DNA of 64,000 nucleotides from Heterodera schachtii (lineage: Eukaryota; Nematoda; Chromadorea; Rhabditida; Heteroderidae). The notes under the pieces were generated by a model. The model ran no database searches, was not told where the DNA came from, and saw only the letters and a list, made by a program, of their open reading frames with translations. Both the position numbers and the translations under genes were made by a program. The DNA is taken from NCBI GenBank assembly GCA_023374025.1, contig SIJG01000003.1:3551154-3615153 (forward strand), read 5' to 3'. This document shows positions 1-9,928 of this stretch, in pieces; position 1 is the first letter of the stretch; every line of letters begins with the position of its first letter.

Positions 1-531
1 ATAAAAATTATTTTTTTCATCTGCTAAAGACAAATTTGCAACACACACCTTCGCCCTTGTTCTAATTTTCCATTTATTTCAAAGTTTTGAATTCCAATTT
101 TTCAAAATTGATTTATTTATTGTATAAAATTTATTAAAAATCACTGCGTTTGTGATTCAGTCGAGTATCAGTGAATTAAAATAAAATAAAATAATTTAAA
201 ACTTTATGATTCAGAGCATTGAAAAGGTTTTGTAGATTGATACAATTATTTTCTTTTTAAAATTAATAGCCAAAAAAAGAAAAAGATAACAGGGAAGGGA
301 TTGCGATATTTTATCTCAGAAACCATCCATGTTTCTTACAGCAATTGGAATCTGCAAGGCAAAGGGTTATACTGAGCCGGGCAATTCGTATGAGGAATGG
401 TCATTTTTTACAGGGCAAATGGGCTCGTTTTCCAAAAAATTTATATAAGGAATTCCGGTATCGCAGACTGATGCATCGTAGGAAATTTGAAAAGTTTTTC
501 TCGATTAGCAGGGAATTTTGTCCCTTATTAT

Positions 532-1156
532 TAGGGCTGTGACTTTTAGGTTTTAACTATTTTTTTTGCTCAATTGTTTTGAAGAATGGAGCTCAAAAAA
601 CGCATTTCTGCGTTGAAATTTTTCGATTCTGATGTAACTATTGGTCACTAGAAATCACTATTTTGGCGTTTCGTCACTAAAATAGTTAAAAGTCACTATT
701 TTGGCGTTTTGTCACTATTTCACTTTTTTGGCATTTTTTTGGAAAATTCCTTAACAAAAATGCAATAAAAACGAAAAATACACCCCTAAGAATCGACCTA
801 AAATTTTTTTTCAAAAAAGGCACCCCTAAGAATCGACCTAAAAAATTTTTCAAAAAATACCACTAAGAATTGGAAAATTTTCATAAAAAATTTCCCCCAA
901 ATTTTTTTTTCTTGGCAAAATTTTTGGTTTAAAAAATGTCAATTTTTGCTGAGAAAATATTAGAAAGGAAATGTACCTCATTTGCAACTGCAATCAGTGA
1001 ATAAAAATTATTTTTGCTCAATTTTGGCTAAAAATTATGTCACTATTCGTCACTATTTTGGACTTTTTGTCACTATTTTATCACTATTTTGGCATTTTTG
1101 CTCACTATTTTAGTTAACTATTTCGAGATTTTTGGTCACTAAAAGTCACAGCCCTA
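532..1156. mobile_element. hAT-like MITE, 625 bp
   Basis: The element starts TAGGGCTGTGACTTTTAG and ends with the reverse complement CTAAAAGTCACAGCCCTA. It is flanked by a perfect 8-bp duplication, CTTATTAT, at 524-531 and 1157-1164. An 8-bp duplication with a TAGGG start is typical of hAT-type elements. The interior is made of repeated GTCACTATTTTGG units and a CACCCCTAAGAATCGACC motif seen in other elements of this window. There is no coding capacity, so it is non-autonomous. Confidence 0.88.
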
Positions 1157-1171
1157 CTTATTATTCATTTT

Positions 1172-3143
1172 TGTAACGGAAGTGAAAGGAAATAAAAATT
1201 GTTTTCGGTTGTAAATATTTACTGAAAATTAGCATAAACAAATATTATGGTTTTTCGTACTAATCTGTTCAAAATCCTGCTAAACTTTTCTTAATTTTCA
1301 AGACATACTCCTTTCCTCATAAATGTTGCTAAAATTTCACTAATAATTCAAACGCATTATTAATTTAGATGAAAATTGGAGTCGCAAATGTTCGGCAATC
1401 TTTCGAATCATTGGTCAAGGGTTTAAAATTTTTTTACCTTTTCACTTCTATTCATTTCATTCAACATTTTTATTTCCTTTCACTTCCGTTACATCTGAAG
1501 AATTTATTTAATTACCATTTTCTTTCACTTCCATTCATTTTATTCACTATTATTTATTTCTTCCACTTCCATTTCATCTGAACATTTAAAATGAAATATA
1601 ATAAAAAAATTTACGATTTTTAACATTTTGTGGTCGGAATTCAGATTCCTAAAAAAATTTGGTCCTCGAAATGCCATCCCTCGTGGTCATATTTAATTTG
1701 GGTGGAAATAACTGAATCGCGCCAAATTATGATATATTAATTCGTTTCTCAATACTCTTTTATCCACCGCCGGCGGGCTTTTTGGTTTGGGTGGAAATAA
1801 TTTTTCAGCGCTAACAAAAAAGTCAAATTGTTTTATTAACATGAAATATTGTCCCATTATATGATATATTATTACAAATAAACTCATTTTAATCAGATGG
1901 ATTTTGTTACTTTTAATTCGTTCGACCGTCGTTTTAAATTGTATTCCGTCTTTAACAAATTATGCTGGCACATAAATAATTATTTGTAGGAAAAGCAATA
2001 GGACAACTAAAATAAACTGCACAAAGTGATTTGAATAAATTTCTTTTTATTGCATACGGTAAATTTGGTGTATACTTGGAATTTGAAAATTTTCCTATTA
2101 TGTATGGAATTCGAGCTCGCAATTAGGCAATGGGGGAGCTCTGCAAATATATAATTGATTGATTGATCATTTTCCATTAAATTTCATAATACTCGGCCCA
2201 AGTGATCGATGAAGGGAATTTAATGGAAATTATCAATCATGAATTATTGCAGGGTTAACCAATTTGCATGATCTCGATTTCTATGTACTTAATAGCAAAA
2301 TTTTCAAATTCCCAGCACACATCAAATTTTCTGTATGCAATAAATTTTTTATTCAAATCGCATTGTATTTTTTCGACTTTATTCATTTTATCTATAAACA
2401 GAACAGTGATTTTTGCAAGAATTCAAAAAAGAATTTTACATTTAACTTTTTAAAGTGCAAAAATTTAAATATAAATTCTTTTGGCTTTAATTAAAACACA
2501 AAAAACTCAATTTAAGGCATTCAAAAATTTTAAAAATATATTTGTTTTCTTTTCTCTCAATAACCAAATATTTTAGGAATTTTACATGGAGATCAAAGTT
2601 GCATCTGTCTGTGTAAGCGTCGAAAGGAATTTCGGAGATGAAATCGAAATTTAACTTATAAAAAAAATATTTTAAAATATTTTATGTATAAATTAGGGGC
2701 CGCCGTGCCGATTAAATTTTGCCAGAATTTGGTGACAAAATTGTAACAGATTTTATAAAAAAATATTTCTGGCGACCTATTTAATATAAGACCTTTCTTA
2801 AAAGAGCAAAATAAAAAACGAAATTGAAATTGCATTTTTAAATTCTTTTGGCAAAAACAAACACTGTATTCCTTGATATTTTATAACGGTGTACTGACAT
2901 TTGCGCCTCGACACTTTCGGCGCCAAGTAAAAATACTCGCGACATTTGCACCGCCCTACAAAAACCCCATTTGCATCATTCATTCAGATTTTTTTGGCCA
3001 GCCCCTCGGCCATCGGTCCCCCGGCCTGTCCTCCCCGATCTACAACATGCGTTCCCAGACGGGGAGGGGTGAGGGAATATGGGGGAATATGGTTCTTAAT
3101 AAATGGCATTAAAATCTTAATTTTGGAACGGCTTTAAAATCAT
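1172..3143. other. Interior of inverted-repeat element, no gene seen
   Basis: AT-rich sequence between the two repeat arms. Short open frames of 60-80 codons occur on both strands, but none shows a recognisable domain, a signal peptide followed by a splice donor, or consistent exon phases. A more GC-rich patch at 2990-3075 has a weak relative near 32060-32095. Confidence 0.6.
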
Positions 3144-3712
3144 AAAATGAATAATAAGGGACAAAATTCCCTGCTAATCGAGAAAAACTTTTCAAATTTC
3201 CTACGATGCATCAGTCTGCGATACCGGAATTCCTTATATAAATTTTTTGGAAAACGAGCCCATTTGCCCTGTAAAAAATGACCATTCCTCATACGAATTG
3301 CCCGGCTCAGTATAACCCTTTGCCTTGCAGATTCCAATTGCTGTAAGAAACATGGATGGTTTCTGAGATAAAATATCGCAATCCCTTCCCTGTTATCTTT
3401 TTCTTTTTTTGGCTATTAATTTTAAAAAGAAAATAATTGTATCAATCTACAAAACCTTTTCAATGCTCTGAATCATAAAGTTTTAAATTATTTTATTTTA
3501 TTTTAATTCACTGATACTCGACTGAATCACAAACGCAGTGATTTTTAATAAATTTTATACAATAAATAAATCAATTTTGAAAAATTGGAATTCAAAACTT
3601 TGAAATAAATGGAAAATTAGAACAAGGGCGAAGGTGTGTGTTGCAAATTTGTCTTTAGCAGATGAAAAAAATAATTTTTATTTAATTTTTGTTTTTAATT
3701 GATGAAATGGAG

Positions 3713-4957
3713 TAGGGTTGCAACCCCGACCCCGCCCCGACCCCGAACCCCGACAATTTTGGCCATTTTTCGGGGTTAACCCCGACCCGAACCCCGACGC
3801 TTCCAACCCCGACGACCCCGAACCCCGACCCTTAACCCCGACTCCGGGTCGGGGTTAAATATACACCCCTAAGAATGGTATTTTCGTGAGAGAAAAGAAA
3901 AAAAATTATACAAATTTTGAATTTTTTTTAACCATTTTGCCAAATTTTTATTAAATAAAGTAATTTGCTTTTGTTCATTCATGTTTAATATTAGTGTAGT
4001 GGTAATTGCGTTAGCACATGTATTACTTTTGTCATGAGTTCGATCCTGTTCACTTCTTTTTTAATTTATTTTTTTTTTGTGATTAATAGGGTTTTTTAAA
4101 CAAAAATACCCATAAAAATTGGTCATCATTGGCATAATTTATTGACGTATTGAACCCAATTTTCCTTTCGTTGAAATTAAAAATTCAATTTTTTGACTAA
4201 ATCATGAAAATTTATTATATTTCAAAATAATTTTGACAAAAAACCAAGAAAAAAAACTAAAAATTTATCAGAAATTCATAAATTTTTTGGTGAAAATCTG
4301 TTACAAAATAGACCTTAAGTTTCAAAATTCGCCCGGCGCTGCCTATCGGCACCGCCGGCGCCACAAAAAAGCCTATTTTTTCTTTAAAAAAATTGACTCA
4401 AAATAGAAAAAATTTATCATTTTTTGGACAAAATCTGTTAACAGACCATCCAAATTTTCAAAATTTTTCCGGCGGCGCCTATCGGCTCCGCCGGACCCCT
4501 TTCGCCCAAAAGTCTTTAGAAAGAGCGTCGCGAAAAAAAAGATGATCTGAAAAACAAAAAAAGATAAGGTGATCAGAAATTTTCGAGCATTTTTTTGTTG
4601 ATAAAATCCCTTTATTTTTATTTGGGGGCCAAGCGCCGGAGGAAAAATTTGAATTTTGACTATTTTTACAGATTTTAACTGAAAATTGGCTATTTTAAAA
4701 ATGCCTTATGCGTTTTTAATTAATTCTATACAAAAATATTTATGATAAAAAAAACAATAAAAAAGCACATAAAATTATTATTATGAATAATAAATATTTT
4801 AAGCAAAAATTTTATAAAGTTTTTTGATTATATGGCATAAGGCAAAAATTAAAAAACCCCGACCCCGAACGATTTGGCAACCCCGACCCCGAACCCCGAC
4901 GCTTCCAACCCCGACAACCCCGAATTTTCAAACCCCGACGTCGGGGTTGCAACCCTA
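3713..4957. mobile_element. C-rich hAT-like non-autonomous element, 1.25 kb
   Basis: Starts TAGGGTTGCAACCCCGACCC and ends with the complementary CGGGGTTGCAACCCTA. It is flanked by a perfect 8-bp duplication, AAATGGAG, at 3705-3712 and 4958-4965. Both subterminal regions are tandem runs of CCCCGA/CCCCGAA, a layout typical of hAT transposase-binding repeats. The interior holds a tRNA-like stretch near 3991 and two copies of a GGCGCCTATCGGCACCGCC-type motif near 4345 and 4475. No transposase frame was found. Confidence 0.88.
3991..4054 (+). other. tRNA-like (SINE or tRNA-pseudogene) stretch
   Basis: An A-box-like TAGTGTAGTGGTAATTGCG is followed about 40 bases later by a B-box-like GAGTTCGATCC and then a T-rich run. 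The spacing fits a tRNA-derived RNA polymerase III promoter, but the stems do not fold as a good cloverleaf. It lies inside the C-rich hAT-like element. A related but weaker stretch is near 14293-14340. Confidence 0.45.
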
Positions 4958-4965
4958 AAATGGAG

Positions 4966-5693
4966 TATGTTTTATTTGATGACTTAAATAAATTGTAAAG
5001 TGTTTTCATCGCTTCATTTGAAAGGCCTTTTATTATTAACACAAGCGCTAAAGAGATTAATCTCGGATTAGCACTTTTTAACATTAATTATCACACTGTG
5101 CGCCCGTTTCAACTTCCATCATCACTTTCACCGCGTTCTCATCCGCGCAGTACCACCCATTGTTCGGCAATATTAATTGCTAAATAAAAATTTTTCTATA
5201 AATTTAAATTTAAATTCCATCTTTGCTTACTTAGTGCTGTGCTGTCCAAATTATATACACATACAATACGGTATATCTTACTATAATAAATACCACTTTT
5301 TAAAAGTTTGAAGAAATTTTGGGAATTTTACCCACAATTTGCAAAAATTTATTTGCATATTTTCAATTTTTAATGCATATTATAATTATTAGTCTTGATT
5401 ACGTCAATAAATTATTAAACGTACCGACAATTGAATATGCCCGATATAACAGCTGTGGTAGAAATCGGAACCAATTGTGCCGTGCCCGCTTCGGACATAA
5501 TCACTTTTTCCTTCCTTTTGCGAAACAATTCGAACGGTTGCCGTATAAGGACATTTGTAATTGAACGCTTAATTTTAGAATAGTTCAAATGGGCCTTGGC
5601 TTTTCCATTTTTTGGCTTAAAACACCGAGTCAAAAAACGAGACATATGCAATAAATAGTGAGTGCAGAGAAAAACATCTCTCATTTTGGTGTA
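4966..5693. other. No complete gene; possible MATH-like remnant on minus strand
   Basis: Around 5550-5430 the minus strand reads a stretch containing RIVSQKEG, which resembles the middle of nematode MATH domains. It runs across more than one frame with no clear splice structure. About 66 bases near 5625-5690 are an inverted copy of 6570-6640, part of the MATH-like exon to the right. I read this as a broken duplicate. Confidence 0.3.
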
Positions 5694-5701
5694 CTATTTG
5701 T

Positions 5702-6206
5702 GGTACTTATGTGGTTTACCGCCCATAAAAAGAATTTTTTTTTTGATTCAGTCTTAAAAAAACTTCAGGGGTTTTGATGGTCGATAATACGAATCTGACG
5801 TCAATTTCACCCTATCTCGAACCCCGAACCCAAATTCGAACAGTAACTTGAAAAAAATTAAAAATTACAAAAAAAAAATATTCTATTGCCAGAATTAGCT
5901 TTAAAAAATCTATTTAATTAAATTGTGTAGTATTAAACGATATTTACGCAGAATCGGTACCTATGCGAATCATCAGCAGTTATGCACACCATTCCGTGTG
6001 TTTGTTATAAAGCTAATTCTCGCAGTAGAATATTTTTGTAATTTTTGAATTTTTTTAAATTATTGTTCGAATTTTGGTTCGGGGTTCAAAATAGGGTGAA
6101 ATGGACGTCGGATTCGTGTTCGGCTGCCATCAAAACCCCGGAAAGTTTTTTTAAAACTTAAACAAAAAAATAAATTTTTTTATGGGCGGTAAACCACATA
6201 AGTACC
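5702..6206. mobile_element. Palindromic MITE, 505 bp
   Basis: Ends are complementary: GGTACTTATGTGGTTTACCG at the left and its reverse complement at the right. The flanks are near-identical 8-mers, CTATTTGT at 5694-5701 and CTATTTCT at 6207-6214. The arms pair over much of their length and both carry a stretch close to TCGAACCCCGAACCCAAATT. No coding frame. A related element lies at 30327-30672. Confidence 0.78.
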
Positions 6207-6540
6207 CTATTTCTTTATCTCGGCTAATAGAGAAAAACAAAATTTACTTTTTTTTTTTTGTAATTTTTTTCATGCTTGTTAAATCAACTTAAAATTTTCA
6301 TACTGATAGAGAAAAAATTACGAACAAAATCTAAGGGTTTTTAAGAGCAGAAAAAGGGTTAGCTAAACAAATATTCAAAAAACAAAACTTCAAAGCCTCA
6401 AATCTTTTTTCTACCTCATTAAATTGCTTAATATTTACTTAGAAAAAACTTAACTTCATCAAGAGCTTTCGAATAATAACATCATCGTTCAGTTGGGTTG
6501 ACAAAAACCCTTAAAAATGACTTTAGAAAATCGTCAAGTT

Positions 6541-7657
6541 TCAATTTTTCTCTGTAAAGAAATATGTCGCCAAAATGAGCGAAATGTATTTTTCTCTGCA
6601 CTCTCTATTTGTTGACACATGTCTCGTTTTTTGAGTCGATGTGTTAATTAACGCACGCAAATCAATTTCCGTCGTGTCGTATTGCGCGTAAAACCTCAGG
6701 CTGTATTTGCTTTTGCGTACAGCCATTCGCCATGGAAGTGATTGGATGTACAACGCTCTGCTCACATGTTTGCTGTTTATCAGGCGCAATTCGGACATTT
6801 CGATTTGCATTGTCAACATTCCCTGGGCTTTGTTAGGGTCTGAAAGGTGCAGTTGGCCAGAAATACTGTAGTGAAGTTCGAGAAATGAAATTTATAGTAT
6901 AGGGGTGGGTGGAACAAACTTTTTGGCATGGGTCTGGAGGAGGGCTGGACATAATTACGAATTACCGTGTTGAGAAAAACGATACGGATTATACATTCCG
7001 TAAGTAATTGAAAATCAATTACGTCCAGCCCTGGTATGAAGTAGAGGGGCGGGGGACGGAGTAAGGAGGGGGTCAGCGACCAAATTTGTGAACGGAATCA
7101 AGCCATGTACCTAAGTTATAAATTAGCGATTTAATCGTACTGTCACTCGATTTGCAATATTTAACGAATTTATTTAGAAATTAGTCAAAAAACCAAAAAA
7201 AATTCTCTTTTCCCTTGGCCGGCAACCTCCTTCACACCCCTTCTCTTTGACCGTGCTGCGACAAATACTCTATTTAATCTATTATTCTTTAAAACATATT
7301 TTACATTTTTTATTTCCTACAATTTGGCAGTTTTTGAGAAACGATCTAACATCTCAAGACCTTTACCAATCCAATTTCTAAAATAAAAATCTAAAGTTTT
7401 TTCGTTGAGTTATTTTTACAAAATTTTGCAAAATCACACGCACTGTACGTACCGTCATAAGTTGACCGTCTGTTCGTGGGGAATTGCAGTTTACCGTTAT
7501 GTATGGTCGGCATTGGTTGGTTCGGGCGGAAATGGTCCAAAATGGCATCCAATTCACAAACAGTCAATACATCGGCCGGAACTAGTAAATAAATTTTAGA
7601 ATCTTTATTTATGCCCAATGAGTGCGTCGTTTTGGACACTAATGGAAATTTGGACAC
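6541..7657 (-). pseudogene. MATH-domain-like gene fragment
   Basis: A minus-strand frame ending at 6541 contains SRALYIQSLPWRMAV, which matches the conserved YI-x-GLPW core of MATH (TRAF-homology) domains common in nematode MATH/BTB and USP7-like proteins. It can be entered through an acceptor just upstream (AACAAAG) in the phase left by a donor at the end of an upstream open exon (7657 to about 7450, ending TYD before GTACGT). I cannot place a start codon, and the second half of the domain is missing or broken near 5430-5550. MATH domains bind partners for ubiquitin ligases; no function is claimed here. Identification rests on a short motif. Confidence 0.4.
6941..7032. mobile_element. Short palindromic element (AGGGCTGGAC termini)
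   Basis: AGGGCTGGACATAATTACG at the left pairs with CAATTACGTCCAGCCCT at the right, 92 bp overall. A relative with the same GGGCTGGACGTAATTACG start is at about 50346. No clear target duplication was seen. Confidence 0.6.
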
Positions 7658-8007
7658 TAATGGATATACAAATCGTGGTGCGACTTTTGGGGATTTGCAT
7701 CTGGAATTTATTTGAATGTCCTTAAAGAATGTCTGTTCCCAGTGGCCCTTGGGAAAGGCGTTTTAAAAAAAATTGGTAAGAGGTGTACTGTACATAAAAA
7801 ATATATTGTGATTTCTCTATTGGGTTGTGGTTAGTATGGGCTCAAAATTATGCACTTCCTTGCGGTGAGTCCGGAAACAGAGTTATTTAAAAATATTATT
7901 TGTTTTTTCTTGCAATTGAATTAACTCTGGCTAAAGCAGATGTAAATTTGTGTAATTTTGGAAATAAAATTAATTTTTAATTTTTTTTTATTAAAATCCC
8001 TAATTTG

Positions 8008-9176
8008 TTAGTCAATTTCGTTTCACGGATCTTCTAAAAATTTCAATTCTTGACAGCCATATAAACGATGTCTCTTAAATAATTGTAGAAACCACAAATT
8101 AAATTTAAATCTTTTATATACCAGATAATTTGTTGAAATTAATATATTATTTTATTTATTCTAGAAAATGATGGGCCCGCATTTGTTTCCTGAACAAATT
8201 TATAAAATGGGTACCGAGCATGGCAATTTTTTGACTGCACAATTGGTAGAAATTCCTTCAACTTTGAGTGACAAAAGTTTGGCGCTCTGTCAAACAATCC
8301 GTTCAACGCATTCAGTTGAGCAACACATTCGCTCATTCATTAGCATTCGGCGAGAATTTTACGATGGGATTTTTGAGCAATTTCCGACAATAAATGATTT
8401 TTTAAAAGGAACGGAAAATATCGTATTCAACCCAAACAAATATACGGTGACTAACTCTCTCTATCGCTTTTTTTCTCTCTCTCGCTTTCTCACTCGCATT
8501 TTTCTCTCTCTCTCTCTCGCTTTCTCTCCCTCTCTCTTCTCTCTCTCTCTCCCTCTCTCTCTTCTCTCTCCCGCTTTCTCTCTCTTTCACTTTTTTCTCC
8601 CACTCTCTCGCTTTCTCTCTCTCTCTCTCGCTTTCTCTCTCTCTCTCCCTCCTCTGTCTCTCTCTCTCCCTCTCTATCTCTCTCTCGCTTTCTCTACCTC
8701 TCTCTCTCTTCTATCTCTCTTTTCTCCTCTCTTTCTCTTCTCTCTCTATCTCTCTCTCTCTTTTCTCTCTCTCTCTTTTCTCACTATCTCTTTCTCTCTC
8801 TCTCTCTCTCCCTTCTCTGTCTCTCTCTCTCTCGCTTTCTCTATCTCTCTCTCTCTCACTTTTTTATCCCTCTCTCTTGCTTTCTCTCTCTCTCTCGCTT
8901 TCTCTCTCTCTCTCCCTTCTCTGTCTCTCTCTCTCTCTCTCTATCTCTCTCTCGCTTTCTCTACCTCTCTCTCTCTTCTATCTCTCTTTTCTCCTCTCTT
9001 TCTCTTTTCTCTATATCTCTCTCTCTCATTTCTCTCTCTCTCTCTTTTCTCACTTATGTCAAAGTGCCGAAAAAATTAATTTTGAAATTCATAACAATTG
9101 AATAATAAAGCAAAGTTAATTTAAACTTTGCCAGATTATTCTCTTATAAATGCAGGAAATGTTAAAAACATTCCTT
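8008..9176 (+). pseudogene. Circularly permuted fragment of the nuclear-receptor gene
   Basis: This segment matches part of the receptor gene at 52267-57423 in a rearranged order. It reads: end of intron 5, start of exon 6 (KMMGPHLFPEQIYKMGTEHG), then directly most of exon 5 (STLSDKSLALCQTIRS, ending NPNKYT and the same donor), then the start of intron 5 with a TC-rich run instead of the gene's GA run on the plus strand. It ends where intron 5 would continue into its own start. In the intact gene the order is exon 5, intron 5, exon 6. The junction lies at about 8234-8242 with a few unmatched bases. The open frame therefore looks protein-like but cannot give a receptor. Confidence 0.85.
8455..9048. 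repeat. (TC)n-rich low-complexity tract
   Basis: About 600 bases of CT/CTTTCT repeats with interspersed GCTTTCTC units. They are the expanded equivalent of the GA tract in intron 5 of the receptor gene (plus strand about 54080-54415). Long open frames of Ser/Leu/Phe here are artefacts of the repeat. Confidence 0.92.
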
Positions 9177-9186
9177 ACAAATAAGT

Positions 9187-9250
9187 GTCGGGTCCCTAAA
9201 AGTCGGGTCCCTAAAAGTCGGGTCCCCAAATGTCGGGACCCCCAAAAGTC
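9187..9250. repeat. GTCGGGT tandem motif
   Basis: Five spaced copies of (T/A)GTCGGG(T/A)CCC(T/C)AAA-like units. A further GTCGGGTCTGC occurs near 9845, so these could be subterminal repeats of one element covering about 9187-9860, but I see no clear inverted termini. Confidence 0.5.
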
Positions 9251-9928
9251 GGGTAGCCATACAAATAAACAAAAATTTTGGTTTGGCTAAAATTTTATTT
9301 AATCTACATATATTTATGTTTTTTATAAGCATAATAAAACGGAAAGAAATAATGTTTTTATTATTGTAACATCAGGAAAACAAAGCTACCATAACATTCA
9401 AAAGAAAAAGCTTTTCTTTTTGGCAGGATTCCCATCTTTTGTGCAATTTTAACACATTAACCAATCATCGCCCTTTTTCGTGCATTTTTGGCACAATGAT
9501 CTATCATCGTACCTGTTGAATGCCTGATCTACTCTACATAAGTGCCTTAATTATTAATCCATTTATTCTGCACAAATTTTTTTTTCTACATAATTCCAGG
9601 GTTTATTTTAGGAATTTGGTGTCCACCGGTGTCCAATTTTCCTTTGGTGTCTAAAATTCCGGCTGTGTTCAGTTTTCTGCTTGGTTTCCAATTTACCGGT
9701 CCCCTAAAGGGGGCTATGACTTCGAAATTTATTGTTTCATATGCTGTAAAACCCTTACAAAAATAAATTTTATCTTCAAATGCTTTTCCCTATTTCAGGG
9801 CCAATAAATTCAAGTTGTCACAAACAAATGTCTGAATGCTAAAATGTCGGGTCTGCAGACTTCGATTCCCTAAACGCCGCGCCACGGGCAAAGCAATGGC
9901 ACCGATAAGGAAGGCTATTTTTTCTCAC

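Larger units (their letters stand above)
1..3684. mobile_element. Large inverted-repeat (foldback-type) element
   Basis: The first ~531 bases recur as a near-exact reverse complement at about 3144-3684. Both arms carry the same 65-codon open frame (345-542 plus, 3140-3337 minus), which is a consequence of the repeat rather than a gene. The left arm is interrupted at 532 by a hAT-like MITE and resumes at 1157-1171. The element may begin upstream of the window, so the true terminus and target duplication cannot be read on the left. No transposase was recognised in the 2 kb interior. A diverged relative of the arm (the stretch around TACAGGGCAAATGGG) lies at about 31930-32040. Confidence 0.8.

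Noticed and set aside
345..542. 65-codon frame also present in reverse at 3140-3337
   Set aside because: It is identical because it lies in the inverted-repeat arms; no start context, splice signal or domain supports a gene.
8168..9079. 303-codon open frame
   Set aside because: It is the permuted receptor fragment run into the TC tract; most of its length is repeat-derived Ser/Leu/Phe.
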